A DNA stretch of 64,000 nucleotides from Flavobacteriaceae bacterium UBA3179 (GTDB lineage: Bacteria > Bacteroidota > Bacteroidia > Flavobacteriales > Flavobacteriaceae). Made by a program: the position numbers and the translations under genes. The DNA is taken from positions 30,474-94,473 of the forward strand of contig DEXR01000050.1 of the NCBI GenBank assembly GCA_002364245.1, read 5' to 3'. Under the pieces are notes generated by a model. The model worked only from the letters and a program-made list of their open reading frames with translations, was not told where the DNA came from and searched no databases. This document shows positions 51,673-59,822 of the stretch, piece by piece (positions within the stretch are counted from its first letter, which is position 1; each line of letters begins with the position of its first letter).

Positions 51673-53847
51673 TTAAAACTTAATAGTCGCCCCTACTAAG
51701 AAATTAGTTTTAGCTTGTGGATAAAAACCAGCACCTTCAAAAGTTACTGTATTACCTTGATCATTTACATCATCAAAAGTAAAGAAGTATCCGTTGGAGA
51801 CATATTCCACATTAAAAATGTTGTTTACCAAACCTGTAAACAGAATTTCGTTTACAAAAGGTACATTTTCCCATCTGTATGCTACATTCAAGTTATTGAT
51901 AAAATAGCTGTCTAATTTTGAAACTTCGCTATCAATATTTCCCATAAATTGTTCGCCTACAAACTTAGATAGTAATGCTACTTGTACATTTTTAACTGGA
52001 CGATATTCTAACATGTTTCCGGTTACAATTTCTGGTGAAAATGAAATATTTGTGTTTCCTAAATTAACCAATTCACCATTTTGAGATGCTACAAAATCTA
52101 CGTTTTTGTTAGAACTTAAGGCAACATTTGGCCTCATGCTTATTTGATTGGTAATAGTAATATTTGCATCTACTTCAAGCCCTAAACGATAACTTTCTCC
52201 ACTGGTAGTTCGTAGCGGTGCTCCAACATCATTAAGCTCACCTGAAAGCACTAATTGATCTTTATAATCCATATAAAACAAGTTTGTATTTACTTGCACT
52301 GCTTCGGAAGCGTAACGCCATCCTAATTCAAAATCGTCTAATTTTTCAGGGGTGGTGATACCTTCTTCAAAATCGTTCCGGGTAGGCTCACGGTGGGCTC
52401 TTCCGTAGGAAGTGTAAAACTGGTTGGCATCATTCAATTGAAAAGAAACGCCGGCTTTTGGATTGAAAAAGCTATATGTTTCATCTACATTAAGCGGCAC
52501 AATGTCTGAAGAAATTCCACTCGTTTCATAACTTAAAAAACGACCCTGTAAGTCTCCAAAAACCTGCCATTGTTCATTAAAGCGATAGGTAGCTTTTGCA
52601 AAGGTTGTAAATTCATTTTTTGTTGCATCACTAAAATAATATCTATCACATATTTCAGAATCACTTGCATACCGTGCCCAAATTACTTCGCCATAATGAT
52701 CGCCTTTATAGGTGCTAAAAAATGCTCCTGCAGAAATAGTAAGCGCATCGTCTTTGTAGTTTATATTAGCATTTACGGCGTAGAAGTCATTATCTAACCA
52801 ACGACGACGTATTAAATCGGTTGTGTTTATAGTTTCTCCTCCAATTTCAATTAGGTCAAAACCATACATCTCAAACTCTTCATCTTCTTTGTATTGCTCA
52901 AAATAACCTCTTCCGTAGGTATAATTTAAGGCAACATTACTGCTCCAGTTGTTATCATAACGCTGATTCCAAAGCACTTGATAGTGATCTTGTGCATAAT
53001 TATCTACTTCGTTATCATAAAAGCGTGTGTTACCATCTTCATCGGTATACATCCCCGAAGGGTTAAACGTTCTATCGTTTTCTAAGGTTTCGGCATCGAT
53101 ACCATTCCAAGCTTGATAGGTTTCTTCTTGCCCACCAAAGGTCAATACTTTTACAAGTGTATTTCGGTCTTTATACGCTCCTTGCAGGAAATAGGATTTT
53201 AAATCGGAACTAGCTCTATCAATATAGCCGTCTGATTCAATTTTAGATAGACGCCCGGCGATTTCTATGCGATCTTTTAAAAGTCCAGTGCTAAATTTCA
53301 CATTGTGCTTTCGGGTGTTGAACGAACCAAATGAATTTGAAATTTCACCGTAGGCTTCTTCAGAAGTTCCGTCGGTTAAAATATTCAAGCTCGCTCCAAA
53401 CGCTCCAGAACCATTACTTGATGTTCCTACTCCACGTTGTAATTGTAAGTTTTGAATAGAAGAAGCAAAATCGGGCATGTTTACCCAAAAGGTTCCTTGA
53501 CTTTCAGAATCATTATAAGGGATTCCATTTAGTGTTACATTCACTCGTGAGGCATCACTACCTCTTACGCGAATGTAAGTATAGCCAACGCCAGCTCCAG
53601 CATCGCTGGTAGTCACTACAGACGGTAAATAATTAAGTAGATAAGGAACATCTTGTCCTAAGTTTCGGGTTTCAATTTCCTCGTCATCGAGGTTTGAGTG
53701 GGTAATTGGCGAGTCTGCATCTACGCGTACTGCCTGGATAAACACTTCTTCCAAGCTTTCAACTTTTGTTGAATCTTGCTGTGTTTCTTGTGCGATGGCT
53801 GCTATGGTTGTTGTTAGTAAAGCAGCCGAAATAAATAACGATTTCAT
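51673..53847 (-). CDS. TonB-dependent outer-membrane receptor, probably for thiamine
   Basis: A 724-residue receptor. A signal peptide (1-19) precedes a short TonB-box region. The plug domain has DVPYLLNYLPSVVTTSDAG, YIRVRGSDASRVNVTLNGIPYND and LQLQRGVGTSSNGSGAFGASLNI. A beta-barrel ends in the aromatic ATIKF strand. It lacks the carboxypeptidase-regulatory-like N-terminal domain and no SusD partner is present, so it is a small-molecule rather than a glycan receptor. A TPP riboswitch precedes it, making thiamine or a thiamine derivative the likely ligand. Such TPP-regulated receptors are known in Bacteroidota. Confidence 0.92.
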   Translation of the reverse strand: MKSLFISAALLTTTIAAIAQETQQDSTKVESLEEVFIQAVRVDADSPITHSNLDDEEIETRNLGQDVPYLLNYLPSVVTTSDAGAGVGYTYIRVRGSDASRVNVTLNGIPYNDSESQGTFWVNMPDFASSIQNLQLQRGVGTSSNGSGAFGASLNILTDGTSEEAYGEISNSFGSFNTRKHNVKFSTGLLKDRIEIAGRLSKIESDGYIDRASSDLKSYFLQGAYKDRNTLVKVLTFGGQEETYQAWNGIDAETLENDRTFNPSGMYTDEDGNTRFYDNEVDNYAQDHYQVLWNQRYDNNWSSNVALNYTYGRGYFEQYKEDEEFEMYGFDLIEIGGETINTTDLIRRRWLDNDFYAVNANINYKDDALTISAGAFFSTYKGDHYGEVIWARYASDSEICDRYYFSDATKNEFTTFAKATYRFNEQWQVFGDLQGRFLSYETSGISSDIVPLNVDETYSFFNPKAGVSFQLNDANQFYTSYGRAHREPTRNDFEEGITTPEKLDDFELGWRYASEAVQVNTNLFYMDYKDQLVLSGELNDVGAPLRTTSGESYRLGLEVDANITITNQISMRPNVALSSNKNVDFVASQNGELVNLGNTNISFSPEIVTGNMLEYRPVKNVQVALLSKFVGEQFMGNIDSEVSKLDSYFINNLNVAYRWENVPFVNEILFTGLVNNIFNVEYVSNGYFFTFDDVNDQGNTVTFEGAGFYPQAKTNFLVGATIKF

Positions 53848-53879
53848 TCGTAAAAATTTAATTACGAATAAAAGGGGCC
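53846..53879 (-). promoter_or_regulatory. Start-codon hairpin and anti-aptamer sequence in the receptor leader
   Basis: On the minus strand ATTCGTAA (53862-53869) is an exact inverted repeat of TTACGAAT (53846-53853). The right arm includes the AT of the start ATG, so folding would hide it. Just upstream GGCCCCTTT (53871-53879) is complementary, apart from a two-base bulge, to the AAAGGGGTGCC arm of the aptamer. These are likely parts of the expression platform. How they exchange is inferred, not shown. Confidence 0.5.
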
Positions 53880-53952
53880 ATTATTCTCGGTTAATAAAAG
53901 GTTTAAAATTTCCAATAAAAATGACTTTTACTGGCTACAACTGCTTGTTGTT

Positions 53953-54046
53953 CTTTTCCTAAACAGCATTACCTGTTCTAGGTTCTATGGGTATAATCTC
54001 AGCTTCAAATAATTTAAAAAATAAATTAAAATAGGCACCCCTTTGA
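53953..54046 (-). ncRNA. TPP riboswitch (THI element)
   Basis: Read on the minus strand, the conserved blocks appear in order: AAAGGGGTGCC, an AT-rich P3 insertion of about 30 bases, GCTGAGATTATACCC, AGAACCTAGAACAGGTAAT, then GCTGTTTAGGAA. CTGAGA..ATACCC and GAACCT..AGGTAATGC are the invariant thiamine-pyrophosphate-binding sequences. The element lies about 105-200 bases before the receptor start and begins right after a -7 promoter element. When TPP is abundant it should shut off receptor expression. Confidence 0.93.
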
Positions 54047-54055
54047 GATGTGCGG

Positions 54056-54063
54056 CAAAAGTA
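54056..54063 (-). promoter_or_regulatory. -7 promoter element of the riboswitch-receptor transcript
   Basis: TACTTTTG on the minus strand ends about ten bases before the first riboswitch block, as expected for its promoter. No good -33 is seen. Confidence 0.6.
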
Positions 54064-54082
54064 AACAACACTTTAAGATTGT

Positions 54083-54102
54083 AAAAGTGTAATCGCACTT
54101 TT
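54083..54102. repeat. Inverted repeat upstream of the hybrid kinase
   Basis: AAAAGTG (54083-54089) and CACTTTT (54096-54102) are 7-base arms around six bases. It shares the GTG/CAC core with the enhancer-like repeats upstream of the three PepSY-like genes and may be an operator for the divergent kinase or receptor. Confidence 0.35.
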
Positions 54103-54152
54103 TTATCATATCATTAATATACTGTCCTTTACATTGTATGTATTTTTGAAAG

Positions 54153-56591
54153 ATGCCAAAAACCAAAAACAGATTTACTTTTAAGATCATCCTTAGCTAC
54201 TTAGTTTTAGGTGCTTTAGCTGTAGTAGTAGGATATTTTATTTATTCTGAATTTAAAAACTACCTCAACGATTCTACCGAAAAAACTGAGGAAAAGAAGT
54301 TTTTCGCCACAGGATCACTTATTAATTTAGTGTATGAGGCTGATAGTTTTTCACGTTTGGCTTTACTTACCCAAAAAGAAGAGGATTACGTAAAGTATAT
54401 CACCTTAAGCGACTCACTGTTTGAAAAAATTGAAAACATAAAGTCACTCACCAACGACGACTATCAAAAAAAACAATTAGATAGCGTTCGCGAACTCCTT
54501 ACCGAAAAGAAAAAAAACATAGAGCAGCTACGAATTTTAAAAATTACAAATAGCAAAGACAGCTCATTGGACGATATTTTAAATGAGTTTAAAAAGTTAG
54601 ACAACTCTATGGGACGGTTGTCTTTAGAAACTTTCGTAAACAAACCCGAAGATCTAACCGATCAAGAACGTTCTTTTTGGAAGTCGTATATAGAATTTTT
54701 AAATGAAAGCAGCGATATAGACACAACACAAGTACAAACGCGCATTGTAGATTCTATGTTAGCCGCTTCAAGATATATTGTTGCTGAAGCCAAGCGCGAA
54801 AACTCTCGTGCTCGACGCTCGCTTCAAGAAAAGGAAAACGAACTAATAAGAAACGATCTCACCCTATCCTCACAGTTAAGACGTATTATAACCGATTTTG
54901 AAGCTGAAAATATAAAACTGAATGACCTAGAAAAAGCTAACAGAGAAGCGTCTGTAGACCGGACCGTAACAATTTTACAAGGTGCCGCTGTTGTAGGCTT
55001 TATTATCATTTTACTATTCACCTATTTTATATTAACCGACTTTTTTAGAGCCGAACGATTTAAAAAATCGCTCGAAAAATCTAAAGAATATGCTGAAGAT
55101 CTCTTAAAAAGTAGAGAACAGCTCATTGCTACAGTAAGCCATGACCTTAAGACACCTTTAAACACTATTGTTGGGTACACTGGTTTAATGGAAAACACTC
55201 CACTTTCAGAAAAACAAAATCACTACGTATATCAAATAACTGCGGGATCGCAATATGTATCGAAATTGGTTAATGATCTGCTCGATTTTTCAAAATTAGA
55301 AGCTGGAAAACTTCAAATAGAATCTGTTCCCTTTTCGTTAGAAAACGTGTTGCAACAGACTGTAAAAACTTATGAAGATATGTATTCAGAAAAGCCTGTA
55401 TCGCTTGTTTTACATATTGATTCAGTATTACAGAACAATGTTTATGAAAGTGACCCCTTACGTATTCAGCAAATTTTACATAACCTTGTTGGAAACGCTT
55501 TTAAGTTTACTGAAGAAGGAAGCATTGAAGTAAAAGCTACACAAGAAAAAGCTAATGAAAAGCAAATCGAATTACGGATAGACGTAAAAGATACCGGAAT
55601 TGGAATTTCTGAAGAAAAGCAACAACTCATTTTTAAAGAATTTACACAAGCTGAAGCCGATACAGCTAAAAAATTTGGGGGTTACGGTTTAGGGTTGGCT
55701 ATTTCAAAAAAACTTGCTAAACTGCTTGACGGAAACCTTTCAGTTAAAAGTGATCTTAATGATGGAAGTACATTTACGCTGCAAATTCCGCTTACAATCT
55801 CAACTAGAGCAGTCCGACCGGCTGCAACACCAGTAGCAAACAACTTAAGTAATTTACAAGCGGTTATTTTTGACGATGACCCTGCTATGCGGACCATGCT
55901 TTCAGAATTATTTGAGCAAATGGATATTAAAGCTAATGATTTTGAAAAATTTTCCACTTTTGAAAAATTAGAATCCATTGACTTCGATTTTATTTTAACC
56001 GACATTCAAATGCCTTCTATTAGCGGATTTGAAGTGCTAAATAAATTAAAAAAAGGTGAGGTGGCCACTTACACCAATCAGCCAATAATCGCTATGACAG
56101 GTAGTCGTGAACACACTAGGCAAACCTATCTAGACAAAGGCTTTGCTGAAGTTTTACAGAAACCATTTACTAAAAGCGATTTGCTGCTTGTTTTAGGCAA
56201 AGTGTTTCCTAATAAATTTTCAGAGCCTTCAAAAAAGACCACCGGGACTATTTCAGAAGAAAAAAGTGAGCTTTATGATCTTACGCTATTAAAATCTTTT
56301 TTAGAAACTGAAGAAGCATTACAAGATGTTTTACAGGTTTTTTATAAAGAGACTAAGAAAGATATGGCCGAATTAAAAGCTAAAATTGATAGTGAAAATA
56401 TAGAAGGAGTTAGTCAAACAGCTCATAAAATGCTAACGATGTGTCGCCAAATTGACACTAAAAAAGTAGTGCCTATTCTTGAAACCTTAGAATATATTTC
56501 AACAGAAGAAAAAAATGATATGCCTTCTCTTTTTGAAGCCTTAGAAAAGGAAATAAACAATGTTATTACAGATTTACAAAAACATCATTAA
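54153..56591 (+). CDS. Hybrid histidine kinase with receiver and Hpt domains
   Basis: An 812-residue membrane sensor. One transmembrane helix at about 9-30, a helical periplasmic domain of about 240 residues, and a second helix at about 274-295 are followed by the kinase core with His330 in TVSHDLKTPL and ATPase boxes NLVGNAFKFTEEG, VKDTGIGISEEK and GGYGLGLAISKK. A receiver domain (about 568-690) has Asp617 in FILTDIQMP. A C-terminal Hpt domain has His758 in QTAHKMLTMCRQ. All phosphorelay steps up to the final regulator lie in this one protein. It converges with the sigma-54 activator gene, the stops sharing TTAA, which makes that activator its likely target. Confidence 0.95.
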   Translation: MPKTKNRFTFKIILSYLVLGALAVVVGYFIYSEFKNYLNDSTEKTEEKKFFATGSLINLVYEADSFSRLALLTQKEEDYVKYITLSDSLFEKIENIKSLTNDDYQKKQLDSVRELLTEKKKNIEQLRILKITNSKDSSLDDILNEFKKLDNSMGRLSLETFVNKPEDLTDQERSFWKSYIEFLNESSDIDTTQVQTRIVDSMLAASRYIVAEAKRENSRARRSLQEKENELIRNDLTLSSQLRRIITDFEAENIKLNDLEKANREASVDRTVTILQGAAVVGFIIILLFTYFILTDFFRAERFKKSLEKSKEYAEDLLKSREQLIATVSHDLKTPLNTIVGYTGLMENTPLSEKQNHYVYQITAGSQYVSKLVNDLLDFSKLEAGKLQIESVPFSLENVLQQTVKTYEDMYSEKPVSLVLHIDSVLQNNVYESDPLRIQQILHNLVGNAFKFTEEGSIEVKATQEKANEKQIELRIDVKDTGIGISEEKQQLIFKEFTQAEADTAKKFGGYGLGLAISKKLAKLLDGNLSVKSDLNDGSTFTLQIPLTISTRAVRPAATPVANNLSNLQAVIFDDDPAMRTMLSELFEQMDIKANDFEKFSTFEKLESIDFDFILTDIQMPSISGFEVLNKLKKGEVATYTNQPIIAMTGSREHTRQTYLDKGFAEVLQKPFTKSDLLLVLGKVFPNKFSEPSKKTTGTISEEKSELYDLTLLKSFLETEEALQDVLQVFYKETKKDMAELKAKIDSENIEGVSQTAHKMLTMCRQIDTKKVVPILETLEYISTEEKNDMPSLFEALEKEINNVITDLQKHH

Positions 56592-57967
56592 AGCTCAATA
56601 TTATATTGCTCTAGTTTGTTGTAAAGTGTCTTTCTTGTAATATTCAATAATTTTGCAGCTCGTGATTTATTGTTTCCCGTTTCCTTTAAAGCATTAATTA
56701 TCAACTGCTTTTCATTACTTTCTTTTGAAAAATCAGTTTTTGTCGTAACAGTTTCCTTTGCCGTTACTACTTCTCGTGGAATTACCTCTAATGGTATTTT
56801 TTCATCCGGTGTTAAAAGTACTGAGCGTTTAATAATATTCTTCAACTCTCTGAGGTTCCCTGGCCAAGCATATTGCTTAAAAGCAGTTTCTACTTCTTTA
56901 GAGAGTCCCATTACGTTTTTGTTAAGCGATTGGTTAGCTTGTTCTAAGAAAAATTCAGTGAACAAAAATAAATCTTCGCTTCTTTCTCTCAATGAAGGTA
57001 TATGTATGGAAAACTCATTTAGACGATGATATAGGTCTTCTCTAAACCTGCCTTCATCTACTGCCTTGGTTAAATCCTCATTTGTTGCTGAAATAATACG
57101 AACATCAACATGTATTTCTTTATTACTACCTACAGGTTTAATTTTTCTTTCTTGTAAAGCACGAAGTAATTGCACTTGATTTTCATAGGAAAGATTACCT
57201 ACTTCGTCTAAAAAGAGCGTCCCTGTATCTGCAGCTTCAAAATGACCTTTTTTATCATTAACAGCACCAGTAAAACTTCCTTTTACGTGCCCGAAAAACT
57301 CGCTAGAAGCAATTTCTTTAGGAATGGCACCACAATCTACTGCAACAAAAGGTTTGTCGCTTCTATTACTAAAATTGTGAATGGCATTTGCTGCCACTTC
57401 CTTTCCAGTACCGCTTTCTCCTTGAATAAGTACACACATATCTGTGGGACCAACCAATTTTAAATACTGATTGAATTTTTTTGAAGCTTCACTAATTCCA
57501 GTAACAAAATTGTTTTCAGTGACAATTTCATTGGTTTGTGATTGTGGTGGTTTTGGTGCTTGCTGAACTGTTTGTGACTCCTGTTTTTCTGAAGTCGTTT
57601 CAATGGTATTTTCAGCAGCTTGTTCTATAATCATAAGTAGCTCTTCAGGACGAAAAGGTTTAGAAATATAATCTAGAGCTCCTTTTTTTATAGCTTCAAC
57701 AGCTGTATTTACCTCTGCATATCCCGTCATTAAAATTACTCGGGTTTTGGGGTAGGTTTTTTTAACGTGCTCTAAAAGCGACATTCCGCTATCATCAGGT
57801 AGTTTTAAATCGGTAATCAATAAATCGAAATGCTCTTCTTGTAGTTTTTCTTTTCCTTCGGTACCATTGCTTGTTGTGGTTACTGAAAAATCTTTTCTTT
57901 CTAAAAATGTCGCCAGCATTTTTCCAAAGGCAATATCATCTTCAACAATAAGAATTTTACGTGTCAT
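56588..57967 (-). CDS. NtrC-type sigma-54-dependent response regulator
   Basis: A 459-residue activator. The receiver (1-120) has Asp53 in LLITDLKLPDD. After a Gln-rich linker the AAA+ domain has Walker A GESGTGKE (183-190), the sigma-54 contact loop GSFTGA (230-235, Ser replacing the usual Ala) and FRLDLYHRLNEF-type sequences. The C-terminal Fis-type helix-turn-helix reads NALKETGNNKSRAAKLLNITRKTLYNKLEQY. It opens sigma-54 promoters from remote sites, and three such promoters lie next to it. An upstream TTG (57988) is in frame, but the ATG at 57967 begins MTRKILIVEDD, the natural receiver start. Confidence 0.96.
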   Translation of the reverse strand: MTRKILIVEDDIAFGKMLATFLERKDFSVTTTSNGTEGKEKLQEEHFDLLITDLKLPDDSGMSLLEHVKKTYPKTRVILMTGYAEVNTAVEAIKKGALDYISKPFRPEELLMIIEQAAENTIETTSEKQESQTVQQAPKPPQSQTNEIVTENNFVTGISEASKKFNQYLKLVGPTDMCVLIQGESGTGKEVAANAIHNFSNRSDKPFVAVDCGAIPKEIASSEFFGHVKGSFTGAVNDKKGHFEAADTGTLFLDEVGNLSYENQVQLLRALQERKIKPVGSNKEIHVDVRIISATNEDLTKAVDEGRFREDLYHRLNEFSIHIPSLRERSEDLFLFTEFFLEQANQSLNKNVMGLSKEVETAFKQYAWPGNLRELKNIIKRSVLLTPDEKIPLEVIPREVVTAKETVTTKTDFSKESNEKQLIINALKETGNNKSRAAKLLNITRKTLYNKLEQYNIEL

Positions 57968-57970
57968 ATA

Positions 57971-57990
57971 TTTTGTGTCTCCACACAAAA
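57971..57990. repeat. Inverted repeat just upstream of the activator gene
   Basis: TTTTGTGT, four bases, then ACACAAAA: perfect 8-base arms ending three bases before the start codon. The TTGTGT/ACACAA arms match those of the enhancer-like site at 59947-59965, but the spacer is four instead of seven bases. It may be an autoregulatory operator or an RNA hairpin. Confidence 0.45.
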
Positions 57991-58029
57991 ATACCGTCTA
58001 TGATAGAAGCAGACTTTTAAAGTTATCAT

Positions 58030-58058
58030 AAAAAAAGGGATGCCCCGAAGGACATCCC
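58030..58058 (-). terminator. Terminator of PepSY-like gene copy 1
   Basis: On the minus strand GGGATGTCC, TTCG loop, GGGCATCCC, then six or more T. A near-identical terminator follows copy 2. Confidence 0.93.
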
Positions 58059-58085
58059 AAATATATCGAAATCACTTACGTGAAA

Positions 58086-58424
58086 TTACTCAGCTTTTAA
58101 CCACTGTCCTTCACTATTTGCATAAACAGTTTTCTTTTGTTTGTCTGCAGTTGTAAGTATTAATTTGTATTGATCTTTTGCATTTTTGTATGCTTTAGAT
58201 ACGCTAGCACCTTTAAAATCTTTAGCTACTGCATCTTGAATAGCTTGTGGCAATTCTGATGCTTTCACTTCAGTAAACCCTTGTGTAGCGGCTGCTTGTT
58301 GTGCAGCTACTGTTTGTGCCATTTTCGCTTCGTTAGTTGAAGTTTGAGCAATGGCTCCTTCTTGTGCGTTTACTGCTGTTAGTGATCCTAGTGCTAATGC
58401 GGTTGCAAAAATTAACTTTTTCAT
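58086..58424 (-). CDS. Small secreted PepSY-like protein, tandem copy 1
   Basis: A 112-residue protein with a signal peptide (KKLIFATALALGSLTAVNA). The mature part has an Ala/Gln/Thr-rich linker and a domain of about 60 residues: VKASELPQAIQDAVAKDF, GASVSKAYKNAKDQYKLILTT and KKTVYANSEGQWL. The pattern (LP..i, f.ga.v.ka.k....Y.l.l......vy.n..G.w) resembles PepSY-like domains. It should be periplasmic or released. It is one of three tandem paralogues with the same sigma-54-type promoter. Role unknown. Confidence 0.85.
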   Translation of the reverse strand: MKKLIFATALALGSLTAVNAQEGAIAQTSTNEAKMAQTVAAQQAAATQGFTEVKASELPQAIQDAVAKDFKGASVSKAYKNAKDQYKLILTTADKQKKTVYANSEGQWLKAE

Positions 58425-58473
58425 AGTTTTAAAGTTTTATATTATTATTTCGTTTCTTATTTGCCTAGTATAG

Positions 58474-58489
58474 TGAAAAAGTAATGCCA
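58474..58489 (-). promoter_or_regulatory. Sigma-54-type promoter of copy 1
   Basis: TGGCATTACTTTTTCA on the minus strand fits the -24/-12 pattern TGGCAC-n5-TTGCA except that the -12 reads TTTCA. It ends 49 bases before the ATG. The same element stands before copies 2 and 3. Confidence 0.75.
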
Positions 58490-58576
58490 CCAAACAAGGT
58501 ATGTAACAAAAACCTTCTTAATCCCTTGATATAGCTGAAACAAGAGAACATCATGTTTTATTAGAAGATTGTAAAA

Positions 58577-58620
58577 GGTGTATAAACACACTAAACAGGT
58601 GTGTAATATTATCACAAAAC
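58577..58620 (-). promoter_or_regulatory. Putative enhancer (activator-binding) site pair, copy 1
   Basis: Two half-palindromic GTGT/ACAC elements: GGTGTATAAACACAC (from 58577), then GTGTGTAATATTATCACAAA (from 58599). The second begins 110 bases upstream of the -24 element, the same distance as in copies 2 and 3. The 360-base gap 58425-58784 otherwise holds only the sigma-54 promoter and the next terminator. Confidence 0.6.
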
Positions 58621-58724
58621 TTGTTTCTTACTGAAAGGATTTAAGACCATATAAAGTGTCTAAAATTTTCTACTACTTTTAGTATACAGTAAAAAACTAA
58701 AACGGGAAACTAAGTTTGATACAT

Positions 58725-58752
58725 AAAAAAGGGATGCCCCGAAGGACATCCC
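58725..58752 (-). terminator. Terminator of PepSY-like gene copy 2
   Basis: On the minus strand GGGATGTCC, TTCG, GGGCATCCC, then six T; identical in stem and loop to that of copy 1. Confidence 0.93.
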
Positions 58753-58784
58753 AAAAAGTATTGAATCTAGCTAATTCAAATAAA

Positions 58785-59144
58785 CTAGTTCATGTTTTTA
58801 CTCATCTTCTTTTTTGTTTGTAACCACTCACCTTTACTATTTGCATAAACAGTTTTCTCTTTCTTATCTGCTGTGGCTAAAACTAATTTATATTGACCTT
58901 TTGCATTTTTATATGCTTTAGACACGGTAGCACCTTTATGATCGTTTGCTACTGCTTCTAATACAGGCTTTGGTACCTCAGAGGCCTTTACTTCTTTAAA
59001 ATCCTGTGCAACGGTTTCTTGTGCATCTACAGTTTGAGTCATTGTTGCATCATCAGTCGATGTTTGAGCAATTGCTTTATCTTGTGCATTCACTGCTGTT
59101 AATGATCCTATTGCTAATGCGGTTGCAAAAATTAACTTTTTCAT
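58785..59144 (-). CDS. Small secreted PepSY-like protein, tandem copy 2
   Basis: A 119-residue paralogue with a nearly identical signal peptide (KKLIFATALAIGSLTAVNA) and domain: VKASEVPKPVLEAVANDHKGA, VSKAYKNAKGQYKLVLATADKKEKTVYANSKGEWL. The linker differs (DDATMTQTVDAQETVAQD). The C-terminus has a short basic tail (KKKMSKNMN) not present in copies 1 and 3. Terminator, promoter and enhancer repeats are the same as copy 1, so the whole unit was duplicated. Confidence 0.85.
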   Translation of the reverse strand: MKKLIFATALAIGSLTAVNAQDKAIAQTSTDDATMTQTVDAQETVAQDFKEVKASEVPKPVLEAVANDHKGATVSKAYKNAKGQYKLVLATADKKEKTVYANSKGEWLQTKKKMSKNMN

Positions 59145-59193
59145 AGTTTTAAATTTTATATTAATGTTTCGTTTCTAAATTTGACGTATATAC

Positions 59194-59209
59194 TGAAAAA
59201 GTAGTGCCA
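59194..59209 (-). promoter_or_regulatory. Sigma-54-type promoter of copy 2
   Basis: TGGCACTACTTTTTCA on the minus strand, with a perfect TGGCAC -24 block and TTTCA at -12, 49 bases before the ATG. Confidence 0.8.
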
Positions 59210-59296
59210 CGAAACTGAAGCTGTAGTTAAAGCCTTTTAAAAGCTATGATATCATTGACATAATAGCTTTTATACCGATTTGATTTCATCAAAAAA

Positions 59297-59339
59297 AAGT
59301 GTGTAAATAAATACACACTTGTGTAATATTCACCCAAAG
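59297..59339 (-). promoter_or_regulatory. Putative enhancer site pair, copy 2
   Basis: AAGTGTGTA, six bases, TACACACTT (59297-59320) is a perfect 9-base inverted repeat. It adjoins a second, imperfect element TTGTGTAATATTCACCCAAAG (59319-59339), which begins 110 bases upstream of the -24 element. Confidence 0.65.
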
Positions 59340-59380
59340 TGTGTTTAAAAATGGCTTTAATATCGTTCAAAAAAAACATA

Positions 59381-59408
59381 AAAAAAGGGATGCCCGATTG
59401 GGCATCCC
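59381..59408 (-). terminator. Terminator of PepSY-like gene copy 3
   Basis: GGGATGCCC and GGGCATCCC form a perfect 9-bp stem around a four-base loop, followed by six T on the minus strand. The stem is as in copies 1 and 2 but the loop differs. Confidence 0.93.
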
Positions 59409-59435
59409 CGAAGTATTGAATCTAACTACTGCAGC

Positions 59436-59765
59436 TTACTGCTTCTTAATCCACTCACCTTTGCTGTTAGCATAAACGGTTTGTTCTGCTTTCTCAGCTG
59501 TTGCAAGTACCAGTTTGTATTCGCCTTGTTCATTTTTGTAAGCTTTAGATACAGTAGCACCTTCAAATTCTTTGGCTACGGCTTCCAATACTGGTTTTTG
59601 TAATTCGGTTGCTTTAATTTGCTTAAAGTCGTCTTGGGCTGGGGTTTGCGCACTTAAGGTTGCTTTCGCATCATTAGTAGAAGTTTGTTCCATTGCTTTA
59701 TCCTGTGCTTGTACTGCTGTTAATGATCCCAGCGCGATTGCGATTGCTAAAATTGACTTTTTCAT
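59436..59765 (-). CDS. Small secreted PepSY-like protein, tandem copy 3
   Basis: A 109-residue paralogue with a signal peptide (KKSILAIAIALGSLTAVQA) and the same domain: IKATELQKPVLEAVAKEFEGATVSKAYKNEQGEYKLVLATA, then EQTVYANSKGEWIKK. It is the most diverged of the three and carries more acidic residues. The matching promoter, enhancer pair and terminator show it belongs to the same regulon. Confidence 0.85.
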   Translation of the reverse strand: MKKSILAIAIALGSLTAVQAQDKAMEQTSTNDAKATLSAQTPAQDDFKQIKATELQKPVLEAVAKEFEGATVSKAYKNEQGEYKLVLATAEKAEQTVYANSKGEWIKKQ

Positions 59766-59822
59766 AGTTTCTAAGTTATGGGTTTGTTATTATTTTTTTA
59801 TTACTTGACTTGGCTTGTATAA

